Shown: positions 1 through 7,555 of the stretch, one piece after another | Layout: every line of letters begins with the position of its first letter | Numbering within the stretch: the first letter of the stretch is position 1 | NCBI GenBank assembly: GCA_002482765.1 | Contig: DLGP01000056.1 | Coordinates: 36,600-100,599, forward strand | Reading direction: 5' to 3' | Origin: Alphaproteobacteria bacterium UBA7691 | Lineage (GTDB): Bacteria; Pseudomonadota; Alphaproteobacteria; Ferrovibrionales; Ferrovibrionaceae | DNA: 64,000 nt | Made by a program: the position numbers and the translations under genes | The notes under the pieces: generated by a model | Databases searched by the model: none | Told to the model about the DNA's origin: nothing | Seen by the model: the letters and a program-made list of their open reading frames with translations, nothing else

Positions 1-8
1 TGACCGTT

Positions 9-52
9 CCCCGGCCCGGGCCGCCTGGCAACAGGCATCCGGGCCGGGGTTT
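9..52 (+). terminator. Probable intrinsic terminator of the gene upstream of the window
   Basis: Arms at 9-19 and 39-49 are perfect 11-bp complements (CCCCGGCCCGG). The loop holds a second small stem (CCTG/CAGG, 24-27 and 32-35), and a short T run follows. It probably ends the preceding transcription unit, since a TGA sits at the very first base. In related genomes a rubrerythrin gene often precedes the next two genes; that gene would lie outside the window. Confidence 0.6.
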
Positions 53-123
53 GGCCCCAGCTATGCTGTCCCGCAAGCTATCAATGCGGCGGCGGCAAAC
101 GATCAGACGCACCGGAGCAGATC

Positions 124-1488
124 ATGCGTGAAGGCAGCCTGGAGGCACCAACCCGGCATCCGCTGGATTGGAACAACCCCGATTTCTACGATATGGAGAA
201 GATCGACGCCGAAATGCGGCGCATCTTCGATATCTGCCATGGTTGCCGGCGCTGCTTCAATCTGTGCGATTCCTTCCCGCGCCTGTTTGATCTGGTCGAT
301 GCGGCGCCGAGTGAAGAACTCGATACGGTAGACAGCAAGGATTTCAAGCCGGTCGTGGATGCCTGCACACTCTGCGACCTATGCTACATGACCAAATGCC
401 CCTATGTGCCGCCGCATGAATTCAACCTGGATTTCCCGCATCTGATGCTGCGCTATCGCGCCGCCGAGCGGAAGCAGGGCCATGTCGACGCCATCGGCGA
501 TCAATTGAGCCAGACCGACCGCAACGGCAAGCTGGCCGGGCTGGTGGCGCCGATTGCCAATTGGGCTTCCGACCGCAGCAACAGCCTGACCCGCCCGATC
601 ATGGAGAAGGTGGCGGATATCCACCGCGATGCCGAATTGCCGAAATTCACCGGCAAGACCCTGGTGGCGCGGGCCAAGAGCGAGCCGGCCACCCTCAACA
701 CTGCCGCGCCGGCCCATGGCAAGCGCAAGGCGGCGATCTATGCCACCTGCTTCGGCAATTACAACAATCCCGATATCGGCGTTGCGGCGCAGAAAATCCT
801 GGCCCATAACGGCGTGAATCTGCGCGTGGATTATCCCGGCTGCTGCGGCATGCCGCGGCTGGAGCAGGGCGATATCGAGGATGTGGCGCAGAAGGCCCGC
901 GTGGTGGCCGCCTTCTACGCGCCGCTGATCGACCAGGGTTACGATATCGTGGCGCTGGTGCCATCCTGCGCGCTGATGCTGAAATTTGAATGGCCGCTGA
1001 TCCTGCCGGATGATCCGCTGGTGAAAAAACTGGCCCAGGCCACGTTTGACATCTCGGAATATATTGTCGACATCGCCAAGAAAAACGGCCTGGCGCCTGG
1101 GCTGAAACCGCTGGAAGGCGGCGTCACACTGCATCTGGCCTGCCATGCCCGCGCCCAGAATATGGGTAACAAAGCGGTGGACATGCTGAAGCTGATCCCC
1201 GAGATGAAGCAGGGCAAGGACCTGGCGGTGATCGAACGCTGCGCCGGCCATGGCGGCTCATGGGGCGTGCGCAAGGATTTCTTCGAGATCGGCATGAAAG
1301 TGGGCAAGCCGGTGATGCGCAGCGCTGTAAAAGAAAACAAGGCGCATATCGCTTCCGAATGTCCGCTGGCCGCGATCCATATTCGCCAGGGCATGGAGAC
1401 GGAAGGCAAGGACAAGGACGGCTTCAAGCTGCCGGAAAAGGCCGAGCATCCGGTGGAATTGTTCGCCAAGGCTTATGGTTTGATCTGA
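124..1488 (+). CDS. (Fe-S)-binding protein, heterodisulfide reductase/GlpC-like
   Basis: 454 aa. Two [4Fe-4S] ferredoxin motifs lie near the N terminus (C38, C41, C44, C48 and C81, C84, C87, C92). Two CCG (DUF3483/cysteine-rich) domains follow, with CCGMPRLEQ and CAGHGGSW motifs typical of HdrB/GlpC. It has no signal peptide, so it is a cytoplasmic electron carrier or oxidoreductase subunit. It sits 9 bp upstream of a DUF3501 gene, an association repeatedly seen in alphaproteobacteria, usually with rubrerythrin. This makes a peroxide or redox-stress role plausible (inference). The ATG follows a GGAGCAG Shine-Dalgarno. The substrate is unknown, and a GlpC role is unlikely because no glpAB is nearby. 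Confidence 0.85.
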   Translation: MREGSLEAPTRHPLDWNNPDFYDMEKIDAEMRRIFDICHGCRRCFNLCDSFPRLFDLVDAAPSEELDTVDSKDFKPVVDACTLCDLCYMTKCPYVPPHEFNLDFPHLMLRYRAAERKQGHVDAIGDQLSQTDRNGKLAGLVAPIANWASDRSNSLTRPIMEKVADIHRDAELPKFTGKTLVARAKSEPATLNTAAPAHGKRKAAIYATCFGNYNNPDIGVAAQKILAHNGVNLRVDYPGCCGMPRLEQGDIEDVAQKARVVAAFYAPLIDQGYDIVALVPSCALMLKFEWPLILPDDPLVKKLAQATFDISEYIVDIAKKNGLAPGLKPLEGGVTLHLACHARAQNMGNKAVDMLKLIPEMKQGKDLAVIERCAGHGGSWGVRKDFFEIGMKVGKPVMRSAVKENKAHIASECPLAAIHIRQGMETEGKDKDGFKLPEKAEHPVELFAKAYGLI

Positions 1489-1497
1489 GAGGCAGGA

Positions 1498-2094
1498 ATG
1501 TACATGGCGCCGAAAACCACCCTGAGCCGCGACGACATCATTTCGATGGATGCGTTTGTCGCCATCCGCCGCGACAAGCGCAGCGAAGTGGTGGCGATGA
1601 AAAAAAATCGCCGCGTGGCGCTGGGCCCGCATGCCACGTTCTATTTTGAGAATTTCCTCACCATGTGGTGGCAGATTCAGGAAATGCTCTACATCGAAAA
1701 GGGCGGCGAGGAGCAGATGGCCGATGAACTGGCCGCCTATGCGCCGCTGGTGCCGAAGGGCAGTGAACTGGTGGCCACCTTCATGCTGGAAATCGACGAA
1801 CCGGTGCGCCGCGCCCGTGTGCTCGGCAGCCTGGGCGGCATCGACAGCCATCTGTTTGTTGAGATCAACGGCGAAAAAATCTATGCCGTGCCCGAGGATG
1901 ATGCCGAACGTAACCGCGAGGATGGCAAAACCTCGGCGGTGCATTTCCTGCGTTTTCCGTTGAACCCGAGCCAGATCGCCGTCTTCCGTCAGGCGGAAAG
2001 CCGCATCCTGCTTGGCTGCGACCATCCGAATTACGGCCATCTCGCCATTGTTTCGGATGCCACCCGCCAGGCTTTGGCGCAGGATTTTGTCTGA
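1498..2094 (+). CDS. DUF3501 family protein
   Basis: 198 aa, the usual length for DUF3501. It starts 9 bp after the Fe-S protein stop behind GAGGCAGG, so the two are almost certainly co-transcribed. The sequence shows the family hallmarks LSRDDIISMDAFVAIRRDKR at the N terminus, and FENFLTMWWQIQEMLYIEKG followed by an HFLRFPL stretch. It has no signal peptide or membrane segment. The function is not established in the family; the fixed pairing with the Fe-S oxidoreductase suggests they act in one redox complex or pathway. Confidence 0.85.
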   Translation: MYMAPKTTLSRDDIISMDAFVAIRRDKRSEVVAMKKNRRVALGPHATFYFENFLTMWWQIQEMLYIEKGGEEQMADELAAYAPLVPKGSELVATFMLEIDEPVRRARVLGSLGGIDSHLFVEINGEKIYAVPEDDAERNREDGKTSAVHFLRFPLNPSQIAVFRQAESRILLGCDHPNYGHLAIVSDATRQALAQDFV

Positions 2095-2144
2095 AGCATA
2101 AAACCGGGCATAATCGGGCCATCTGTTTTTCAGGATGGCCCGCC

Positions 2145-2735
2145 ATGACCGATCTCAGCCAGCTTTACGAGCCGCCCAGCGATCTGGCGCGTTACAAGCA
2201 GCTTGCGCATCTGGACGATCACGCCCGCAACTTCATCGCGCTGTCGCCGTTTCTGGTGATTGCCTCGGGCGGCGTGGATGGCGCCGATTGCTCGCCGCGC
2301 GGCGATGCCCCGGGCTTTGTGCAGGTGCTGGATGCACACACCCTGCTGATCCCGGATCGGCGCGGCAATAACCGGCTGGATACCTTGCAGAATGTGCAGG
2401 CAAGGCCGGAAATCGGCCTGCTATTTTTTGTGCCTGGCATCAACGAAACCCTGCGCGTCAATGGCCGCGCCGAGATTGTCACCGATGCAGCTTTGCTGGC
2501 ACCACTGGCCGCGCAGGGCAAAATCCCCGGCAGCGCTTTGCGCGTGACGGTGACGCAGATGTATTTCCATTGCGGCAAGGCGCTGTTGCGCTCAAAGCTG
2601 TGGCAGCCGGAAAGCCAGGTGACGCGCAGCGCATTCCCCAGTTTGGGCCGCGTCATCGCCGATCAGGTGCAGGGCGTGGATGGCGCCCAGGCCGATATTT
2701 ACCTGGAGGAAAGCTACAAGAACCGGCTGTATTGA
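2145..2735 (+). CDS. Pyridoxamine 5'-phosphate oxidase-family FMN flavoprotein (MSMEG_1061-like)
   Basis: 196 aa with a split-barrel FMN-binding fold. The N-terminal half carries SPRGDAPGFV and a following RRGNNRLDTLQN stretch, then LLFFVPGINETLRVNGRAEI, typical of PPOX-type flavoproteins of the MSMEG_1061 class. The C-terminal part carries YFHCGKALLRSKLW, as in that family. Such proteins use FMN, or F420 in actinobacteria, to reduce small molecules; the substrate is not predictable here. The gene stands alone, with 50 bp to the DUF3501 stop and a convergent DUF3800 gene downstream. Confidence 0.8.
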   Translation: MTDLSQLYEPPSDLARYKQLAHLDDHARNFIALSPFLVIASGGVDGADCSPRGDAPGFVQVLDAHTLLIPDRRGNNRLDTLQNVQARPEIGLLFFVPGINETLRVNGRAEIVTDAALLAPLAAQGKIPGSALRVTVTQMYFHCGKALLRSKLWQPESQVTRSAFPSLGRVIADQVQGVDGAQADIYLEESYKNRLY

Positions 2736-2762
2736 GGCCACTTTTGCAAGTTGCGCATAATT

Positions 2763-3500
2763 TTAATCTTGTTCGTCATTGGAAGATGCTGAAACCGTAC
2801 CTACAGAATGCAGATGCAGATACAAGCCCTGCATCGCACCACCTACACGGTCGAGGCGCATAGTAATTGGCTCCATGAATCGAGTATCACCTCTCTCATA
2901 GTAGCGAAACAACGCATAAGCAATAAGATCGGCCAATTGCAGAATCCTGGATGCCCGAGAGTCCAGAAACAGCGGCACCTCGGTTAAATTTCGAATTACA
3001 CCCCAGCGGTGGCCTACGCGCCGGAAGTCCGTGGCGAGGTTTTGGATCTGGCTTTCGTAAGTGGCCTTATCAAATACTATGAGGCCACGTTGGGTATCAC
3101 CTGAGCGATGCAGGCGGAGCAAATATTTGTCGAACCGGCTACATACCTGCTCGAATGCAACAGCTACCGGATCAATAGGTTCTGTCCCACCTTTTTCGAT
3201 CACAGCAGCAAAAACAATGTTTGATATGTGGCTTTGAGCCAGAACAGCCAATGCATCAGAAATTGCCTGATGACGCATCTGGACTGGGAAGCGACGCCAG
3301 AAACCTCGGCCACCAAACATTGGAGAAGCATGCAATTCTATTGCAGCGGGATCGGCTGGATTAAAGCGAGCTGCTATCTCATCAAGTTTTTGCGCCAACC
3401 AATATGTCTGACGCTCAAACACGGACACACCGGCAAGAATGAAATGCCGCTGCATCTCATCTTTGGTGTCGCCCGCATGATCCAGATATAAGAGATGCAT
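2763..3500 (-). CDS. DUF3800 domain-containing protein
   Basis: 245 aa. The N-terminal YLDHAGD matches the [YF]-x-D-E/H-x-G-D signature of DUF3800, a fold related to RNase H/retroviral integrase. A late acidic motif, LQLADLIAYALFRYYE near residues 185-200, supplies the other conserved Asp. The gene is visibly AT-richer than its neighbours, and the AT-rich character continues to about 3.74 kb, which suggests horizontal acquisition. DUF3800 genes are often found near defence or mobile elements, but their function is poorly known. No transposase or defence partner is recognisable here. Confidence 0.75.
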   Translation of the reverse strand: MHLLYLDHAGDTKDEMQRHFILAGVSVFERQTYWLAQKLDEIAARFNPADPAAIELHASPMFGGRGFWRRFPVQMRHQAISDALAVLAQSHISNIVFAAVIEKGGTEPIDPVAVAFEQVCSRFDKYLLRLHRSGDTQRGLIVFDKATYESQIQNLATDFRRVGHRWGVIRNLTEVPLFLDSRASRILQLADLIAYALFRYYERGDTRFMEPITMRLDRVGGAMQGLYLHLHSVGTVSASSNDEQD

Positions 3501-3516
3501 AATTCATCTTTAATAT

Positions 3517-3651
3517 GTGGAAAAGCAAGACGCATTGAGCGGCCAGGGAAGGACCAAGCCTTCTAGACCCGCAAAGGGCGAGCCACCTGACCGCAAATTT
3601 ATAAATAGGGCCATTGATCCTAAATTACTAGAAAAATTTATTGACACATAA
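3517..3651 (+). CDS. Possible small protein, 44 aa (hypothetical)
   Basis: A GTG-initiated frame of 44 codons divergent from the DUF3800 gene, 16 bp from its start. The peptide is basic and Pro/Lys-rich in its first half and ends in a charged helix-like segment (AIDPKLLEKFIDT). It lies within the AT-rich island. There is no strong Shine-Dalgarno, and I recognise no family. It could be a truncated gene remnant, a small partner of the DUF3800 protein, or chance. Confidence 0.25.
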   Translation: MEKQDALSGQGRTKPSRPAKGEPPDRKFINRAIDPKLLEKFIDT

Positions 3652-3741
3652 AATTCTTGCGCCACCTGCGAGTCGTTTTCTGAGAGCAAGCGCGAGCTGT
3701 TTCGGCGCTTTTTGCAGAGAAGTCTAGCCTTTTTCTATCAG

Positions 3742-4230
3742 CTATCCTGCCGAACGCACCGGCCCGAGCCAATCCGGGGTCTGGCCGCGATGGAACTGGA
3801 TGCCCATCCGGAAACTTTCGGCGATGCGGCGGGCGCGGTCCATGAACAACGCCTCGGCCGGGCCGGGGCAGAGTTCGCGCAAGGTGGCCTCGAACAGCGC
3901 CAGCCAATGCTGGAAATCGCCGGCATCCAGCCCCTTGCCATCGCCCTTGCTGCCATCCAGCCGGATATGAACCGGCATCGGCCGGCCGGAATAACGCCCG
4001 GTCATCAGCAGCACCGAGGACCAGAAATCGATCATCTTGAGCAGATGTGGTTCCCAATCATGGCCAATCTCGGCGGCAAAGATCGGCCCGAGCCGGGCAT
4101 CCTGGCGGATATGGCCGTAAAAGCCGCGCACAACACGCTCGATCAGCGCCTCGTCCACCCCGGCATGGTTGCCTGGGGCGATCTGGCGCCGCCGCTCGGC
4201 GCGGGCTTCGATGCTTTCTTCGTGTTCCAT
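3742..4230 (-). CDS. Group III truncated hemoglobin
   Basis: 162 aa. It carries the truncated globin signature FYGHIRQDARLGPIFA near residue 38. The proximal-His helix region reads IGHDWEPHLLKMIDFWSSVL, and MTGRYSGRPMPVHIRL follows, all typical of the group III (trHbP) family. It binds heme b. Family members are linked to nitrosative or microaerobic metabolism, but their exact role is unsettled. Length fits the family with a short N-terminal extension. The neighbours (SH3 protein upstream, DUF3800 downstream) give no functional hint. Confidence 0.9.
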   Translation of the reverse strand: MEHEESIEARAERRRQIAPGNHAGVDEALIERVVRGFYGHIRQDARLGPIFAAEIGHDWEPHLLKMIDFWSSVLLMTGRYSGRPMPVHIRLDGSKGDGKGLDAGDFQHWLALFEATLRELCPGPAEALFMDRARRIAESFRMGIQFHRGQTPDWLGPVRSAG

Positions 4231-4283
4231 GATTGCGAGGATAGGGCAGTGGCGGCGCCGGGATAGAGGGCGAAATGCCGCAG

Positions 4284-4877
4284 CTAATCGAAGCTCTCAT
4301 CCGAATAGAGGCCCCAGAGATGCTGGCGCGGCATCCAGCCCTTGCTGCCGGCGATTTCCACCTGGCACCAGGCTTCCTGGCATTTGCGCAGCCGCACCTG
4401 CACACCGGGTTCGGCCTGCAATACTACATCGGCACCGGCATCGGGTTTCTTGAACACATCCCGCACCATGCCATCCACCAGGGCATAGCGCCGGCCGGAG
4501 GTGAGATTCTTGTGCACCCAGGTTTCAGTGCCATCACGATCCCGGATGCGGCGCCAATATTCATATTCCGCCACCACTTCCACCGGCAGGCCACGGCGCT
4601 GGTATTGCCAGGCAATCGGATAACGCGAGCCGGGGCCGGTGCGGGCATTCACCTTGTCGGCCGCCAGGCTGACAAAACGCGGCAGCGGCAGGCCGGAATC
4701 CGGGCCTTTCTGCGCCTCCACGGGCCGGCCGGGATCAGACTGATCCGGCACCGCCAGCACCGGGCTGGACAGCGCAGCATGCCGCACCGGCTTATCAGCG
4801 GCCAACAGCACAGCCGGAGCCGGCACCACAAGCAGCAAGGCGGCGAGAAGGGGGATACTGAAACGACAAAACGGCAT
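4284..4877 (-). CDS. Secreted SH3-domain protein
   Basis: 197 aa. A hydrophobic signal peptide lies at residues about 6-27 (IPLLAALLLVVPAPAVLLAA). It is followed by a low-complexity linker and two bacterial SH3-like repeats (PF06347 type) from about residue 70, beginning FVSLAADKVNARTGPGSRYP. Such alphaproteobacterial proteins are exported and thought to bind the cell wall. They are often misannotated as aspartyl-tRNA synthetase. It precedes the hemoglobin gene on the same strand with a 53-bp gap. Confidence 0.85.
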   Translation of the reverse strand: MPFCRFSIPLLAALLLVVPAPAVLLAADKPVRHAALSSPVLAVPDQSDPGRPVEAQKGPDSGLPLPRFVSLAADKVNARTGPGSRYPIAWQYQRRGLPVEVVAEYEYWRRIRDRDGTETWVHKNLTSGRRYALVDGMVRDVFKKPDAGADVVLQAEPGVQVRLRKCQEAWCQVEIAGSKGWMPRQHLWGLYSDESFD

Positions 4878-4946
4878 GAGGCGGATTTACGCTCGCAAGA
4901 CTAACGAATCATTAAACCCAGTTTAGCGCCTGGGGCCGGGCGTGGT

Positions 4947-5597
4947 CTATCCGCCCTCCGAACGAGGCGGTGGCCCAAGCCCGGTCAGGGCATCCAGCGC
5001 TGCCGTGGCCAGACTGCCACCGCCGCGTGTGCCATGCAGCAGCAGGTAGGGTAGCCGGCGCGTATCACGCGCCAGTTCCTGCTTGGCTTCAACGGCATCA
5101 ACAAAGCCGACCGGGAAAGCCAGGATCGCCGCCGGGCGCGGCGCGCCCTCATCCAGCAATTCCAGCAAACGGAACAAGGCGCTGGGCGAGGCGCCGATCA
5201 CCACCAATGCGCCAGCCAGATGCGGCGGCCATAATTCCACGGCGGCGGCGGCGCGGGTGATATTCTGGCTGCGGCCGATGCGGCGCGCCGTGGCGTGATT
5301 GAGATAGCAGTGAACCGGGTTGGCGGCGGGCAGCCGGGCGCGGATCAGGCCATGCGCCACCAGATCGGAATCGGTCAGGATGGCGGCACCCCGGGCCAGG
5401 GCCGCCTGGCAGGCCGGCACCAGATCGGCCGACCAGGCCAGATCCGGCAGCAGGCCGGTATCACCGCTGGCCTGGATCAGCCGCAACGCCACCTCGGCGA
5501 TGCCGGGCGGCAGGCCAGCAAGATCAACCCGGGCGCGGATACGGGCCAGGGTCTCGCGATGGGCGCGATCCGGGTCGCGGATATAATCGAGGGCCAT
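4947..5597 (-). CDS. Precorrin-8X methylmutase (CobH/CbiC)-like protein lacking the catalytic His
   Basis: 216 aa, close to CobH length. CobH features are visible throughout: YIRDPDRAHRETLARIR, ARLPAANPVHCYLN, NITRAAAAVELWPPHLAGAL, VIGASPSALFRLLELL and FPVGFVDAVEAKQEL. The family makes hydrogenobyrinate from precorrin-8X by a 1,5-methyl shift using a conserved His in the motif R-[MLI]-I-H-x-x-G. Here that motif reads RLIQASGD, with Gln at residue 42. The ITR motif before ARLP is also changed to LIR. No other cobalamin-synthesis gene is near. The gene is divergent from hupE. It may be a repurposed tetrapyrrole-binding paralogue or a weakened enzyme. Confidence 0.75.
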   Translation of the reverse strand: MALDYIRDPDRAHRETLARIRARVDLAGLPPGIAEVALRLIQASGDTGLLPDLAWSADLVPACQAALARGAAILTDSDLVAHGLIRARLPAANPVHCYLNHATARRIGRSQNITRAAAAVELWPPHLAGALVVIGASPSALFRLLELLDEGAPRPAAILAFPVGFVDAVEAKQELARDTRRLPYLLLHGTRGGGSLATAALDALTGLGPPPRSEGG

Positions 5598-5697
5598 GGC
5601 GGTTGTTGTACTGCATCATCCCGGCTTGTCAAAGCGGCGCCAAGCAGGCACAAAGATAGCAGGTGGGTCGCGCAGCATATTGTTAGAGGGGATTTCG

Positions 5698-6294
5698 ATG
5701 TTTCCTGCCACACAGCGTACCTGCACGCGGCTTGCGCTCGCCGTGGGCGCGGCGGCTTTTCTGTTTTCCGGCGCAGCCTCTGCCCATCCCGGCCATGCTG
5801 CCGAAGGTTTCAGCAGCGGCCTGACGCATCCTTTCGGCGGCCTGGATCACCTGCTGGCCATGGTGGCGGTGGGGCTGTGGGCGATGCAGCAAGGTGGCCG
5901 CGCCATCTATGCCGTGCCGGGCGCCTTTATGATCGCCATGGCCGCCGGCTTTGGCCTTGGCTTGGCCGGCATCACATTGCCCTTTGCCGAAACCGGCATC
6001 CTGCTCTCGCTGCTGGCTTTGGGCCTGGCCGTGGCGCTGACTTTGCGGCCGCCGCTGGCGCTGGCGCTGCTGGCCAGTGCCAGCTTTGCGCTGTGCCATG
6101 GCTATGCCCATGCGCTGGAAAGCGGCGGCGCTGCACTGGCAGCTTATGCCGCCGGCATGCTGCTCGGCACCGCCCTGCTGCATGGCCTGGGCCTGCTTGC
6201 CGCCCGGCTGGCAAACCAGGGCAATCTGGCGCTGCTGACCCGCAGCGCCGGTGCCGCCACCGCCGCCATCGGCCTGGTTCTGCTGGTGCTGTGA
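5698..6294 (+). CDS. hupE: HupE/UreJ family metal (Ni/Co) transporter
   Basis: 198 aa from the ATG at 5698, preceded by GAGGGG; a longer frame from 5596 lacks support. A cleavable signal peptide ends at ASA, leaving HPGH at the mature N terminus. The family motif HPFGGLDHLLAMVAVGLWA and a second His-rich FALCHGYAHALE are present, with about six further hydrophobic segments. HupE/UreJ proteins move Ni2+ or Co2+ into the cell, and some are cobalamin-regulated. I see no B12 box in the 100-bp leader. The divergent CobH-like gene suggests a cobalt/corrinoid theme, but only by proximity. Confidence 0.88.
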   Translation: MFPATQRTCTRLALAVGAAAFLFSGAASAHPGHAAEGFSSGLTHPFGGLDHLLAMVAVGLWAMQQGGRAIYAVPGAFMIAMAAGFGLGLAGITLPFAETGILLSLLALGLAVALTLRPPLALALLASASFALCHGYAHALESGGAALAAYAAGMLLGTALLHGLGLLAARLANQGNLALLTRSAGAATAAIGLVLLVL

Positions 6295-6307
6295 TTGTTT
6301 GACTGCC

Positions 6308-6329
6308 GGCGCTGCCAAAGGGCGGCGCC
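6308..6329. terminator. Candidate bidirectional terminator between hupE and a convergent gene
   Basis: GGCGCTGCC and GGCGGCGCC pair with one wobble across an AAAG loop, and TGAC/GTCA can extend the stem. It lies in the 36-bp gap between convergent stops. There is no clear T tract, so efficiency is uncertain. Confidence 0.4.
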
Positions 6330-6330
6330 G

Positions 6331-6825
6331 TCAGCCATCCTTGTATTTCTGCACGGCCATTTGCAGCACTTGCAGCAATTCGCGCTCGGTGGCGCCGCCG
6401 CCGCCCTGAATGCGATTGGCCATCACCACATAAAGCGCATCAATCTGCGCCCCGATGATATCGAGCTGGATATCGCTCGGATCGTTCATGCCCTGCACAA
6501 AATCATTCAGTGTTTTGGCGAAGGCGGTGAGCAGCGGATATTTGAACATCCCGCCCATGCCCTTGATATCCAGCGACACGTTGCGGATTTCGCGCATCTG
6601 CTGCACACCACGGGCGCCGCCCTGGGCCACCTCATCAAGTGCCAGGCGCAACTGCTTCAGCTTCTCGGCCACTTCGATGGTGAAGTTGTCGGTGGCCTTT
6701 TCCACCACCAGCTCCAGCTTCTTCACCGCTTCGGGTTCAAGCTTGAGCGAAAAGCCGCGTTTGAAATTGACCGCCTTGCGCTTCAATTCCTGAGGGGCGG
6801 CGATAAAGGTGGGGCGCTTAGCCAT
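6331..6825 (-). CDS. Predicted all-helical protein coupled to a pseudo-receiver (hypothetical)
   Basis: 164 aa with an N-terminal basic segment (PQELKRKAVNFKRG) and long amphipathic helices through the rest, including TERELLQVLQMAVQKYKDG at the end. No signal peptide or membrane segment is seen. Its ATG overlaps the TGA of the upstream receiver gene by one base (TGATG), so translation is coupled and the proteins probably interact. The helical layout recalls Hpt or signalling-adaptor domains, but I cannot identify a phosphorylatable His motif. Function is unknown. Confidence 0.6.
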   Translation of the reverse strand: MAKRPTFIAAPQELKRKAVNFKRGFSLKLEPEAVKKLELVVEKATDNFTIEVAEKLKQLRLALDEVAQGGARGVQQMREIRNVSLDIKGMGGMFKYPLLTAFAKTLNDFVQGMNDPSDIQLDIIGAQIDALYVVMANRIQGGGGATERELLQVLQMAVQKYKDG

Positions 6826-7337
6826 CAGCGGCGGCCATCGGTTTCGATGCGGCGCTCCGGCCCGCCATAGGCTTCATCGCGTTTGCGGCGGCGATCCGGG
6901 CCGAAATAGCCATCCACACGCACAAACTGGCGCGGCCGCGCAATGGCGGCAGCCAGCCGGGTGTAGAAACTCTGCACCGTATAGGGCTTGGCGACAAATT
7001 CATTCACCCCGGCATCGCGGGCGCGCACCACATATTCGATTTCCGAATTGGCCGTCATCATGATCACCGGCATCAGCCGGTTGGGCGAGGCCGGATCGTT
7101 GCGCAGCCAGCTCACCAGATCCATGCCATTCTGTTCGGCCTGCAAATCCCATTCGGTGATCAGCACATCAATGCGGCCCTGACGCAGGATCGTCACCGCG
7201 CCCTCAAAATTGCGCGCGCGGTCGATATGATGCGCATCCAGCGTCACCAGCACGTCGCGGATCATCGTGCCCATCAGCCGGTTGGGGTCTACAATCAGAA
7301 AGTTGATCTTGGAAAAGTCGATCTTTTCCATGCTCAT
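6825..7337 (-). CDS. Response regulator with degenerate receiver domain
   Basis: 170 aa: one receiver domain (about residues 10-130) plus a basic tail containing PDRRRKRDEAYGGPERR. The conserved Thr (MMTA, T95) and Lys (AKPY, K117) remain. The phospho-acceptor position aligns with E62 (LITEWDL), where CheY has D57, and the acidic pair reads VDPN instead of VDDN. The protein therefore looks like a phosphomimetic or phosphorylation-independent receiver. There is no output domain, and its likely partner is the coupled downstream helical protein. The 218-bp upstream gap presumably carries its promoter. Confidence 0.8.
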   Translation of the reverse strand: MSMEKIDFSKINFLIVDPNRLMGTMIRDVLVTLDAHHIDRARNFEGAVTILRQGRIDVLITEWDLQAEQNGMDLVSWLRNDPASPNRLMPVIMMTANSEIEYVVRARDAGVNEFVAKPYTVQSFYTRLAAAIARPRQFVRVDGYFGPDRRRKRDEAYGGPERRIETDGRR

Positions 7338-7555
7338 GTAAAACGACCTTCTTCAAGCCCCCGCGCCACCGATCTCACCATTCTTGGTTTAAGCGACAGA
7401 AACGCATCATACAAGCATACTACGCCGCTCAAACAGCACTCGCGGCAGTTGTCTATTGCCTGTTTTTCGACCGAAAGGCCGCCGCAAGCAAGAGGCAACA
7501 CAGCATCACACAACAAACGTGATCGCTGATTTGGGCTATTCAACTCCAGTAATTG

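Noticed and set aside
124..1488. Anaerobic glycerol-3-phosphate dehydrogenase subunit C
   Set aside because: Fe-S and CCG motifs are shared, but glpA and glpB are absent and the neighbour is DUF3501.
5598..5697. Cobalamin riboswitch upstream of hupE
   Set aside because: The leader is about 100 bp and lacks a recognisable B12 box.
7334..7543. Minus-strand frame of 69 codons upstream of the pseudo-receiver
   Set aside because: Overlaps the receiver start, is Cys-rich without pattern, and has no Shine-Dalgarno; treated as promoter region.
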